Source of the DNA: Acinetobacter sp. C26M
GTDB lineage: Bacteria; Pseudomonadota; Gammaproteobacteria; Pseudomonadales; Moraxellaceae
Length of the DNA: 64,000 nucleotides
Assembly (NCBI RefSeq): GCF_023702675.1
Contig: NZ_CP098478.1
Coordinates: 3,534,001-3,598,000, forward strand
Direction: 5' to 3'
In this document: positions 17,573 to 25,317 of the stretch, one piece after another
How positions within the stretch are numbered: position 1 is the stretch's first letter
Layout: the number at the start of each line of letters is the position of its first letter
The notes under the pieces: generated by a model
The model's database searches: none
What the model saw: only the letters and a program-made list of their open reading frames with translations
What the model was told of the DNA's origin: nothing
Translations under genes and position numbers: made by a program

Positions 17573-20425
17573 ATGGATACCAGTGTGCTACCGATTATTA
17601 TCTTATTACCGCTCATACTCGGCACCACCCTTGTCTCACAATTACAGCGTATTTCGCGTGGCGTGACGGCACTTGGGGCGATTGGCATCAGCCTTAGTTG
17701 TTTTATTTTACTTTTGACTCAGGCAGAAACGGTTCTACAGGGCAATACCCTGCAACAAAGCTGGGACTGGCTTCCACAGCTTGGAATTAATCTGAGTTTT
17801 CGCCTAGATGCATTAGGCTTATTGTTTGGTCTGCTGATTAGCGGTATCGGCACCCTGATTTATATTTATGCCTATTACTATCTCAGCCCCAAAAACTCTC
17901 TGAGCAAACTCTACCAGTTATTAATGCTGTTTATGGCAGCTATGCTGGGGATTTCTCTCTCAAACAACCTGATTATTCTGTTGGTGTTTTGGGAACTGAC
18001 CAGTATCTCTTCTTTCCTATTAGTAGGTTATTGGAGTCAATATGAGGCAGCCCAACGCGGTGCCCGTATGGCTCTCACCATTACAGGTATGGGCGGCTTA
18101 GCAATGCTGGGTGGCTTTGTGTTGATTGGACAAATCACAGGCACTTATCAAATTGATGAGTTGGTGTTGATGAAGGATACCATTCAGCAACATGCGCTAT
18201 TTGTTCCTGCATTATTGCTGATCCTGTTAGGTGCATTCACCAAAAGCGCCCAGTTCCCATTCCATTTTTGGTTACCAAATGCAATGGCGGCACCAACGCC
18301 TGTGTCCGCTTATCTGCATTCAGCAACGATGGTAAAAGCAGGGATTTTCTTGCTAGCGCGTTTAGCACCTATCTTTATTGGTGCTGCGCTGTATCACAAC
18401 ATCGTAACTTTTGTTGGTTTATTCACTTTGTGTATGGCCGCAGGTTTTGCCATTTTCAAAGAGGATCTAAAAGGCCTTCTCGCTTATTCGACTATCAGTC
18501 ATTTAGGTTTGATTGTCTGTCTACTCGGTATTGGCTCGCCACTGGCAGTTGCAGCTGCAATTTTCCACATCATTAACCATGCAACTTTTAAAGCTGCACT
18601 GTTCATGATTGCAGGGATTATTGACCATGAAACTGGTACACGTGATTTACGCAAGCTCAGTGGTATTTGGCAACTACTTCCATTTACGGGCACCCTCACC
18701 ATGATCACCGCTGCCTCAATGGCGGGTGTACCACTGACCAATGGCTTTATTTCTAAAGAAATGTTCTTTACCGAGCTATTGGCAAACTTGTCTGGTCCAG
18801 TGATGGTGATTTCAGCCATTGTCGCTACGCTGGCAGGTATTTTTGCAGTCAGCTATTCGATTCGCTTGGTACATGGTGTGTTCTTTGATGGTGCTGTTGG
18901 TAAACACGTACCGAATAAAGATGCACACGAACCACATTTCGGTATGCGTTTACCGGCCATTATTTTGGCAACCTTATGTATTTTGGTGGGCATTCTCCCA
19001 GCCCTATTTGCAGGGACAATGGTCAACAGTGTCACTCGTGCAAGTTTGGCACAGCCTGAATTTGAGGGGGTTCATCTTGCGATTTGGCATGGTGTTAACG
19101 CCCCACTGATCATGAGTTTGATTGCACTGATTGGCGGATCAATTTTCTATTTTGCATTGGCAAAAGATGGTCGTATTCGCAAAATCGACTTAGATCCTTA
19201 TCTTGGAAAATTCCAAGGCAAGATCTTGTTCGATCTATTCTTGAAAAATTTATTACTCATCAGCCGCAGGATTAAGCAAAAGACTGAAAATGGTTCTTTG
19301 CAAAGCTATATCCTCTGGATTGTTTTGTTTAGCATCATCATGGTGGGCTTACCGCTATTCAACCAAGGCTTAACCACAGGCACACGTGAGCTGACCCATG
19401 CACCTTGGGTGGCGATCGTACTCTGGCTGACACTGTTCTCAGGGTGCTGGATGATGCTTTGGTTCCATCATGAACGTATCAAAGCAGTCTTGATTAGTGG
19501 TGCAGTCGGTCTAGTCGTCACGATGGTGTTTGTGACTTTATCAGCACCTGATTTGGCATTAACCCAGATTACAGTTGATGTGGTGACCACTGTTTTATTA
19601 TTAATGAGCCTGTCATTATTACCACAACTCACCCCATATGAATCAAGTCGTTCACGTCGTTGGAGAGATGCCAGCCTTGCCATTGCAGGTGGTTTAGGTA
19701 TTGGCTGGATTACTTGGTTATTGCTAACCCGCGATCACAATTCCATCTCGTGGTTCTTTATGCAACAAGCGATTCCACTGGGTGGTGGTTCAAACGTTGT
19801 TAACGTGATCTTGGTTGACTTCCGTGGTTTCGATACCTTTGGTGAGATTACCGTATTAGGTATTGCTGCGATTGGTGCGCTATGTCTGATGGATGGTATG
19901 CGTGCGCATGGTACCACCATGACACAAGGCCTTTCTTACCGTTTTAATCCCTCACCGTTGATGTTGCGTATTACAGCATCTTGGATATTGCCACTGGCCT
20001 TGGTCGTGAGTGTCTATATCTTTATGCGTGGACATAACTTACCTGGTGGTGGCTTTATTGCGGGTTTAATCACCTCAATGGCATTAATCATTCAATACAT
20101 CGTATTGGGACAAGACCAAACTGAACAAATGATTAAAGCCAAATCTGGTCGTCTTTATGAGTTGTGGATTGGCGCGGGTTTAACCATCGCAGGTCTAACT
20201 GGCATCGCCGCTTGGTTCTGGACTCGCCCATTCTTGACCAGTGCGCATATCTATGTTGAAGCACCCTTGCTTGGAAAAATGCATCTTGCCTCAGCAGTCG
20301 CATTTGACACTGGTGTCTACATTACCGTTGTTGGTGCTGCCATGTTGCTGATCTCTGTACTCGGAGACTCACGCCACTCAAGTATGGCTGGCCCAATCCC
20401 AAGTGGAGATAAAGAAAATGGTTAG
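17573..20425 (+). CDS. mnhA: Mnh/Mrp cation:proton antiporter, fused subunit A+B
   Basis: Largest subunit of the multi-subunit Mrp antiporter, which exchanges cytoplasmic Na+ or K+ for protons; related to complex I subunit NuoL. 950 residues, many membrane helices. The NuoL-like proton-translocating core is in the first half (FWELTSISSFLLVGYW with its conserved Glu, then LLGAFTKSAQFPFHFWLPNAM and ISHLGLIVCLLGIG). A MnhB-like domain follows at the C-terminus (LPLALVVSVYIFMRGHNLPGGGFIAGL), as in group 2 Mrp operons such as Pseudomonas pha/sha. First gene of six; the following subunit overlaps its stop by 8 nt. Confidence 0.95.
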   Translation: MDTSVLPIIILLPLILGTTLVSQLQRISRGVTALGAIGISLSCFILLLTQAETVLQGNTLQQSWDWLPQLGINLSFRLDALGLLFGLLISGIGTLIYIYAYYYLSPKNSLSKLYQLLMLFMAAMLGISLSNNLIILLVFWELTSISSFLLVGYWSQYEAAQRGARMALTITGMGGLAMLGGFVLIGQITGTYQIDELVLMKDTIQQHALFVPALLLILLGAFTKSAQFPFHFWLPNAMAAPTPVSAYLHSATMVKAGIFLLARLAPIFIGAALYHNIVTFVGLFTLCMAAGFAIFKEDLKGLLAYSTISHLGLIVCLLGIGSPLAVAAAIFHIINHATFKAALFMIAGIIDHETGTRDLRKLSGIWQLLPFTGTLTMITAASMAGVPLTNGFISKEMFFTELLANLSGPVMVISAIVATLAGIFAVSYSIRLVHGVFFDGAVGKHVPNKDAHEPHFGMRLPAIILATLCILVGILPALFAGTMVNSVTRASLAQPEFEGVHLAIWHGVNAPLIMSLIALIGGSIFYFALAKDGRIRKIDLDPYLGKFQGKILFDLFLKNLLLISRRIKQKTENGSLQSYILWIVLFSIIMVGLPLFNQGLTTGTRELTHAPWVAIVLWLTLFSGCWMMLWFHHERIKAVLISGAVGLVVTMVFVTLSAPDLALTQITVDVVTTVLLLMSLSLLPQLTPYESSRSRRWRDASLAIAGGLGIGWITWLLLTRDHNSISWFFMQQAIPLGGGSNVVNVILVDFRGFDTFGEITVLGIAAIGALCLMDGMRAHGTTMTQGLSYRFNPSPLMLRITASWILPLALVVSVYIFMRGHNLPGGGFIAGLITSMALIIQYIVLGQDQTEQMIKAKSGRLYELWIGAGLTIAGLTGIAAWFWTRPFLTSAHIYVEAPLLGKMHLASAVAFDTGVYITVVGAAMLLISVLGDSRHSSMAGPIPSGDKENG

Positions 20426-20786
20426 TATTGAATTTTTACTCGCTTCGGGGATTGGCTTACTTACCGCAACAGGCATTTATTTGATTCTACGTGCCAGAAC
20501 ATTTCCTGTCGTTCTTGGCTTAGCCATGATTGGCTATGCCGTGAATCTGTTCCTCTTCGCCATGGGACGCTTACAAATCAATGCACCAGCTGTTTTGACC
20601 CAAGCGACCAAAGTCACTGATCCATTGCCTCAAGCACTGGTATTAACAGCGATTGTGATTGGCTTCGCAACCACTGCCTTTATCGTGCAACTTGCATTAC
20701 GTAGTCGTTATGAATCGGGTACAGATCATGTCGACTCTAAAGAAGAACCAACCTTGACTTATGACCCACGTGAGGATGAGCCATAA
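20418..20786 (+). CDS. mnhC: Mnh/Mrp antiporter subunit C
   Basis: NuoK-like subunit with three membrane helices, 122 residues from ATG 20418. I prefer this start to the in-frame GTG at 20403 because GGAG at 20405-20408 lies nine nt before the ATG, and the MVSIEFLLASGIGLL N-terminus begins directly with TM1. The body shows RARTFPVVLGLAMIGYAVNLFLFAMGR and DPLPQALVLTAIVIGFATTAF, both characteristic of MnhC. It overlaps mnhA by 8 nt and shares its stop TAATG with the mnhD start, indicating translational coupling. The last 30 residues are hydrophilic and acidic. Confidence 0.95.
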   Translation: MVSIEFLLASGIGLLTATGIYLILRARTFPVVLGLAMIGYAVNLFLFAMGRLQINAPAVLTQATKVTDPLPQALVLTAIVIGFATTAFIVQLALRSRYESGTDHVDSKEEPTLTYDPREDEP

Positions 20787-22597
20787 TGTTTGATTTTTAC
20801 AGTTTTTGGCACGCTCATGCTCCAATTATCAGTATCTTAATCCCAGCATTTACCAGTTTTATCTTGGTATTATTGGGCAATCCAGGTTCAGGTTCTTTAA
20901 AACAAGATTGGCGCCAACCTTGGCGTCGTGGAATTAGCCTTACTTCAGCTGTTTTAGGTTTAATCACCGCGATCAGTTATGTCAGCATTGCCAGCACAGG
21001 ACAAATCACAGTTTATCAACTCAGTGAATGGTCTGCTCCTTTTGGTATTGTGCTGGTTCTTGACCGTTTGTCTGCATTCATGCTGCTGCTCACCTACGTA
21101 CTTGCAGTTCCTGTGATTTGGTATGCAAGCGACAATTGGGACACACGTGGACGTTATTTCCATACGATGGTGCATTTCTTGCTCATGGGAATCACAGGTG
21201 CATTCCTTACTGGGGATTTATTCAACTTATTCGTATTCTTCGAAATTTTGTTGATGGCTTCTTATGTATTGTTATTGCATGGTCAAGGCCGCCCACGTTT
21301 TCAACTTGGTGTTCATTACGTCACCATCAATTTACTTGCTTCTGCCCTCTTCCTGATTGGTTTAGGTATGATCTATGGCAGCGTGGGTAGCTTAAACATG
21401 GCTGATGTTGGCCGTTTGGTTTCTACTCTGGATGGTGATCAGCATAAGCTTGCGATTGCAGGTGGCTTACTCCTGTTTGTCGTGTTTGGTATTAAAGCTG
21501 CAATGCTTCCAGTTGGCTTCTGGTTACCAAAAACCTATGCGGTTGCAAGTACACCTGTTGCTGCGATTTTTACCATTATGACCAAAGTGGGGATTTACGC
21601 CATTTTACGTGTCAATGGTACAGTCTTTGATGATGCGATGGCACAGAGCATTTTCAAAAACTGCTTATTGATTATTGGTTTGGTGACATCGCTCTATGGC
21701 GTGATTGGTGCGATTGGCGCAGAACGCTTACGCCGCTTCGTTGGTTTTATGGTGTTGTCATCGATTGGTACATTATTGATTGCAATTGCCATGTTCAATA
21801 CTCAAGCATGGGCCGCAGCACTGTATTATTTAGTTCATAGTACCTTAATCGCAGCAGCTTTCTATTTATTCTGTGGCTGGATGACTTCACAACGTGGTGC
21901 TTTCAAAGACCATTTAAAAGTCGCACCAAAGATCAAACAGGAAAAAGCGGCTGCTTTCACATATTTTACCATTGCACTTATGCTGGCAGGTTTACCACCA
22001 TTTAGTGGCTTCTTAGGTAAAGTCTTTATTCTGCAAGCCACGGCTGAAACACCGTATCAAGGCTTGATCATTGCAGTCATCCTGATTGTCAGCTTACTCA
22101 GTATCATTGCCCTGACCCGTGTTGGTTTTATTCTATTTTGGCGTGCAACACCACCAGAAGAAGATCAAAAAGAAGCGGCTTATACAGAATATCAAGCACT
22201 GCCTGAGGTTGCGCCTAAGCGCAATGATACCGCAATCTATGCATTACTTGCTGGCTTGATGGCTTATGTCGTTTTTGCTGCACCTATTCAAAGCTATACC
22301 GTTGCAACAGCACAGCAAATTCAAAATCATGCACTCTACAATCAAAGTATTTTGAAACATGATGCACAAGGTCGTCCGATTAGCGTACAACCTTATGATC
22401 CAGGTTATTTACCTGAAACCAAATATGGCGGTGAGGTTGAGGATCATAATGCGCTACTTATTCCAGATATTATCTCGAAGCCAACACTTCAAGGTGAACA
22501 TATTTCTGAATATAAGCAACGTCAAATTGCTGGGCAGATTTTAGAAGCACCAACTATTCCAAATAGCACGCAATTAAAACCAATGGAGGATCACTAA
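20786..22597 (+). CDS. mnhD: Mnh/Mrp antiporter subunit D
   Basis: 603 residues, second NuoL/M/N-like subunit, thought to form a proton or cation channel of the Mrp complex with subunit A. Conserved segments: FFEILLMASYVLLLHG (with the Glu of TM5), GIKAAMLPVGFWLPKTYAVAST with its Lys, and LMLAGLPPFSGFLGKVFIL. The hydrophilic C-terminal tail of roughly 90 residues (after FAAPIQSY) is longer than the family norm as I recall it. Overlaps mnhC by one nt and mnhE by one nt. Confidence 0.95.
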   Translation: MFDFYSFWHAHAPIISILIPAFTSFILVLLGNPGSGSLKQDWRQPWRRGISLTSAVLGLITAISYVSIASTGQITVYQLSEWSAPFGIVLVLDRLSAFMLLLTYVLAVPVIWYASDNWDTRGRYFHTMVHFLLMGITGAFLTGDLFNLFVFFEILLMASYVLLLHGQGRPRFQLGVHYVTINLLASALFLIGLGMIYGSVGSLNMADVGRLVSTLDGDQHKLAIAGGLLLFVVFGIKAAMLPVGFWLPKTYAVASTPVAAIFTIMTKVGIYAILRVNGTVFDDAMAQSIFKNCLLIIGLVTSLYGVIGAIGAERLRRFVGFMVLSSIGTLLIAIAMFNTQAWAAALYYLVHSTLIAAAFYLFCGWMTSQRGAFKDHLKVAPKIKQEKAAAFTYFTIALMLAGLPPFSGFLGKVFILQATAETPYQGLIIAVILIVSLLSIIALTRVGFILFWRATPPEEDQKEAAYTEYQALPEVAPKRNDTAIYALLAGLMAYVVFAAPIQSYTVATAQQIQNHALYNQSILKHDAQGRPISVQPYDPGYLPETKYGGEVEDHNALLIPDIISKPTLQGEHISEYKQRQIAGQILEAPTIPNSTQLKPMEDH

Positions 22598-23124
22598 TGC
22601 AAAAACCATCTTTGCTTGACCGTTGGTTCCCACATCCATTTGTGTCTGTCCTGATTTTTTTGAGCTGGCTGATGCTGGCACATAGTCTGGATGTGACCGA
22701 TATTTTAATTGCCGTGATTCTAGCAATCGGGATTGCACGTTTGGTCAGCCCATTTATTGCCAGAACACCACATATTCACTGGATGCCTGCTATTAAACTG
22801 GTTTTTGTGGTGCTTTGGGATATCGTGATTTCTAATTTTCGTGTTGCCAAAATGGTACTCGGACCTATGGATGCACTTCATCCCAAATGGTATCGCGTTC
22901 CATTAGAAACTGAACATGAACAGGTCAATACCCTACTCGCAATGATTATTACCACCACACCTGGTACGGTTTCAGCAGGAATTGATCAGGAGCGTGGAGA
23001 TATTCTGGTGCATGCGCTCAGTTCTGATAATACTGAGCTAGATATTCAGGACATTAAAAAGCGTTATGAAATGCCTTTAATCGAAATCTTTGATGTCAAG
23101 ATTGCAGAAGGAGCGACTAAATGA
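22597..23124 (+). CDS. mnhE: Mnh/Mrp antiporter subunit E
   Basis: 175 residues. Two or three N-terminal membrane helices (FVSVLIFLSWLMLAHSLD and ILIAVILAIGIARLV), then a conserved cytoplasmic domain containing TTTPGTVSAGIDQERGDILVHAL, the hallmark of MnhE. In Mrp complexes this subunit is required for assembly and activity. GGAGGATCACTA precedes the ATG. The stop overlaps the mnhF start by 4 nt (ATGA). Confidence 0.95.
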   Translation: MQKPSLLDRWFPHPFVSVLIFLSWLMLAHSLDVTDILIAVILAIGIARLVSPFIARTPHIHWMPAIKLVFVVLWDIVISNFRVAKMVLGPMDALHPKWYRVPLETEHEQVNTLLAMIITTTPGTVSAGIDQERGDILVHALSSDNTELDIQDIKKRYEMPLIEIFDVKIAEGATK

Positions 23125-23396
23125 CCATTTTACCTTATGCATTGGGTATCGGTTTAATTGCCATCACGATCTCCATGTTTCTATGTTTGATTCGCCTAGT
23201 TGCAGGCCCTTCAGTGATTGATCGACTCTTGGCACTCGACACCCTATTTCTAAATGCGACCTGCTTGATCGTGGTCTTAGGGATTTATTGGGTCAGCACC
23301 AATCTATTTGAAGGTGCATTATTGGTTGCAATGCTCGGCTTTGTTTCTACTGCCGCGCTTGCTCGTTACTTCACTACAGGTCATGTAATTGACTAA
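23121..23396 (+). CDS. mnhF: Mnh/Mrp antiporter subunit F
   Basis: 91 residues with three membrane helices. The RLVAGPSVIDRLLALDTL segment, containing the family's conserved Asp, identifies MnhF, which has bile salt/Na+ resistance-related homologues. The start codon overlaps the end of mnhE by 4 nt. Confidence 0.93.
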   Translation: MTILPYALGIGLIAITISMFLCLIRLVAGPSVIDRLLALDTLFLNATCLIVVLGIYWVSTNLFEGALLVAMLGFVSTAALARYFTTGHVID

Positions 23397-23407
23397 GGAG
23401 CAATGCC

Positions 23408-23782
23408 ATGCAACTGATTCTTGAGATTGTCGTTTCATTTTTTGTGGTGTTTGGTGCATTCTTTATGCTGATCGGTTCGATCGGCATGATTCGTCTACCC
23501 GACTTGTTTATGCGTCTGCATGCACCAACCAAATCAAGTACCTTAGGTTTAGGCAGCTTTCTGATTGCTGCCATGATCTTTGCTGCAATGCATGGCCGAT
23601 TTGGTTTTGCTGAGCTACTGATTACTTTGTTTGCGTTTATTACGGCGCCTGTATCGGCTAATTTGATGGCACAGGCTGCGATTCATCTACGCTTACGTTC
23701 AACCAGTGGTGATGTACCAGAAGCGTTAAATCGTCCGCTTCCTTGGCAACGCTATCGTCGTCATCCTTTGAAGAAAGATTAA
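23408..23782 (+). CDS. mnhG: Mnh/Mrp antiporter subunit G
   Basis: 124 residues with three membrane helices; GSIGMIRLPDLFMRLHAPTKSSTLG is the conserved MnhG signature. AAGGAG precedes the ATG by 9 nt. Last gene of the six-gene operon, followed within 20 nt by a strong terminator. The gene order A(B)-C-D-E-F-G is complete, so the antiporter is presumably functional. Confidence 0.95.
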   Translation: MQLILEIVVSFFVVFGAFFMLIGSIGMIRLPDLFMRLHAPTKSSTLGLGSFLIAAMIFAAMHGRFGFAELLITLFAFITAPVSANLMAQAAIHLRLRSTSGDVPEALNRPLPWQRYRRHPLKKD

Positions 23783-23800
23783 TACTTTTATTCAGCGCAT

Positions 23801-23831
23801 TAAAAAAGCCACCCGAAGGTGGCTTTTTTAA
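23801..23831. terminator. Rho-independent terminator after mnhG (copy 1 of a repeated hairpin)
   Basis: AAAAAAGCCACC-CGAA-GGTGGCTTTTTTA: a 12-bp stem with A-run and T-run on either side, so it can act in both directions. The same hairpin recurs at 24879-24909. Confidence 0.92.
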
Positions 23832-23992
23832 TCACTCATAATTTTAAAACTATAAAAAATAATTTTTATTATTTTAAATTTCTATGAGCCACCTATCATA
23901 AACCCCACTAGTAAACTCATGGCTTCAACCAGATTAGTATTTCTTTATAAAGCTAAATTACGTAGATATATAACAAACCTACTTATAATTTA

Positions 23993-24553
23993 CTAATATG
24001 GCATGACGATAAAAGTCATGTTTGCAACACCAGCATTATCGCTGTAGTAATTAAAGTTATCGTTCATATACCAATAATAATTTCTCGTTGTTCCACTGTC
24101 ATTTATGTAATACCAAGTTCCACCTTTAGACTGATCAAATTTCTCCTCATAACCAACCGCTAAGGACTTTCCATTGCCCAAGCTACACAACCCCATAAGT
24201 TGCGCACGTCGAAGCCAAGTGACAACTTGTTCATTTGGCTCAAAGTCCCAACCATAAAGAGGACGATTAGAGGAGGTATCCTTATTATCAGTCCAAAGCG
24301 AGGAGGTGGCCGAGGCCCAATAGAAGATATGACCAGGTGGAACCACCAGAGGTGGATGAGTCGGATTAGTGAAGAACGGCTTATCTGTAGCTACGGCCTG
24401 CAAAAAGATGCTTTGCGCATTTTTTGGAGTGATTACTGCTTTTGCATCAACCTGTGTCGTCTCATTTGGAATGACCTTATCTTTATGCTTATCTATGTCT
24501 TTATCTTTATCAAGACTAGGGCTTGGTTCTTTCCACTTTCTTGTATCATTCAT
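23993..24553 (-). CDS. Unrecognised protein with charged N-terminus and aromatic-rich C-terminus
   Basis: 186 residues. Start at ATG 24553, supported by GGAG 9 nt upstream (CGGAGATTGTGAAATG). I do not recognise the family. The first 30 residues include a run of alternating Asp/Lys (DKDKDIDKHKDK); there is no signal peptide or membrane helix. The last 70 residues are rich in Tyr, Trp, Asn and Gly, ending NMTFIVMPY, and look like a compact beta-rich domain. The gene lies alone in an AT-rich pocket between two identical terminator hairpins, with the core genes mnhG and rbfA outside them, which suggests a gained, lineage-specific gene. An effector, toxin or surface-binding role would be guesswork. 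Confidence 0.7.
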   Translation of the reverse strand: MNDTRKWKEPSPSLDKDKDIDKHKDKVIPNETTQVDAKAVITPKNAQSIFLQAVATDKPFFTNPTHPPLVVPPGHIFYWASATSSLWTDNKDTSSNRPLYGWDFEPNEQVVTWLRRAQLMGLCSLGNGKSLAVGYEEKFDQSKGGTWYYINDSGTTRNYYWYMNDNFNYYSDNAGVANMTFIVMPY

Positions 24554-24878
24554 TTCACAATCTCCGTTAAGTCAAATAATTAGAATTTATTATTAATAGT
24601 AGCGAGTCAGAAAACCAAAGATTCTACAAGACAACCAACTCATCTTATTTGTCACCACCAACACAAGATTCTAAATATTGATATAGAAGTCAGATTTAAA
24701 TTCATCTAAAAATAATGCAATATTTTGTTTATTTTTTAACCACAACTTAACACTAATACCCCATTCAAATAGAGTCAAGAATCCAATATATCAATCCGAC
24801 AAGCAGTGTTTCTTGAACAAACAAGACCATTTATTTTTATAAAAAATTAAATATTTTCACTATTGGTATGCCAAGACA
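24554..24878. other. AT-rich intergenic stretch without visible gene
   Basis: About 325 bp, strongly AT-rich, upstream of the unrecognised minus-strand gene and downstream of rbfA. I see no ORF with a ribosome site, no tRNA and no clear repeat. It should contain the promoter of the minus-strand gene, but I could not identify convincing -35/-10 boxes. Confidence 0.5.
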
Positions 24879-24909
24879 TAAAAAAGCCACCCGAAGGTGG
24901 CTTTTTTAT
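24879..24909. terminator. Rho-independent terminator after rbfA (copy 2 of a repeated hairpin)
   Basis: Same AAAAAAGCCACC-CGAA-GGTGGCTTTTTTA hairpin as at 23801-23831. Here it ends the minus-strand rimP-nusA-infB-rbfA transcript, six nt past the rbfA stop. Confidence 0.92.
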
Positions 24910-24915
24910 ATCTAT

Positions 24916-25317
24916 TTACTTTTGTTCATCTTGCTCTTGTTCAGGCAGATCCTTAACCGCTTCAGCAATCAGACCAAACATATAGTTACCATAGGCATTG
25001 GTCTTATCGTAATGGAAACGCAATCTTGGCGTAATACGTGTCTTGATACGACGGCTCAATTCATGACGCAGGAAACCAGACGCTTTATTCAACACATCTA
25101 AAGTTTCTTTATTTGCTGCTTCACTTTGATCATCACCAAGTTCACGACCCATTACAGTGACATATACTTCAGCATATCCCATATCTGCACTGACTTTCAC
25201 GGCTGAGATGGTCACAAGACCACCCAGACGTGGATCTTTAAGCTCCTGACGGATAAGTTCAGACAACTCGCGCTGTACTGAATCCGCCATGCGCTTTAAG
25301 CGTTGGCTACCCGCCAT
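24916..25317 (-). CDS. rbfA: 30S ribosome-binding factor RbfA
   Basis: 133 residues. Binds the immature 30S subunit near helix 1 of 16S rRNA and assists its maturation, notably in the cold. The KH-like fold is seen in RVQRELSELIRQELKDPRLGGLVTI (N-terminal part) and AEVYVTVMG, with RIKTRITPRLRFHYDKT following; the acidic Glu/Asp-rich tail is common. Its start codon overlaps the infB stop (TAATG), so translation is coupled. Last gene of rimP-nusA-infB-rbfA. Confidence 0.95.
   Translation of the reverse strand: MAGSQRLKRMADSVQRELSELIRQELKDPRLGGLVTISAVKVSADMGYAEVYVTVMGRELGDDQSEAANKETLDVLNKASGFLRHELSRRIKTRITPRLRFHYDKTNAYGNYMFGLIAEAVKDLPEQEQDEQK

Noticed and set aside
24200..24596. Plus-strand frames of 127 and 75 codons opposite the unrecognised gene
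   Set aside because: The minus-strand gene has the clear ribosome site and sensible protein; these antisense frames lack both.
23801..24909. Insertion sequence or transposon bounded by the repeated hairpins
   Set aside because: The repeats are self-complementary terminators, no transposase is present and no target-site duplication is seen.
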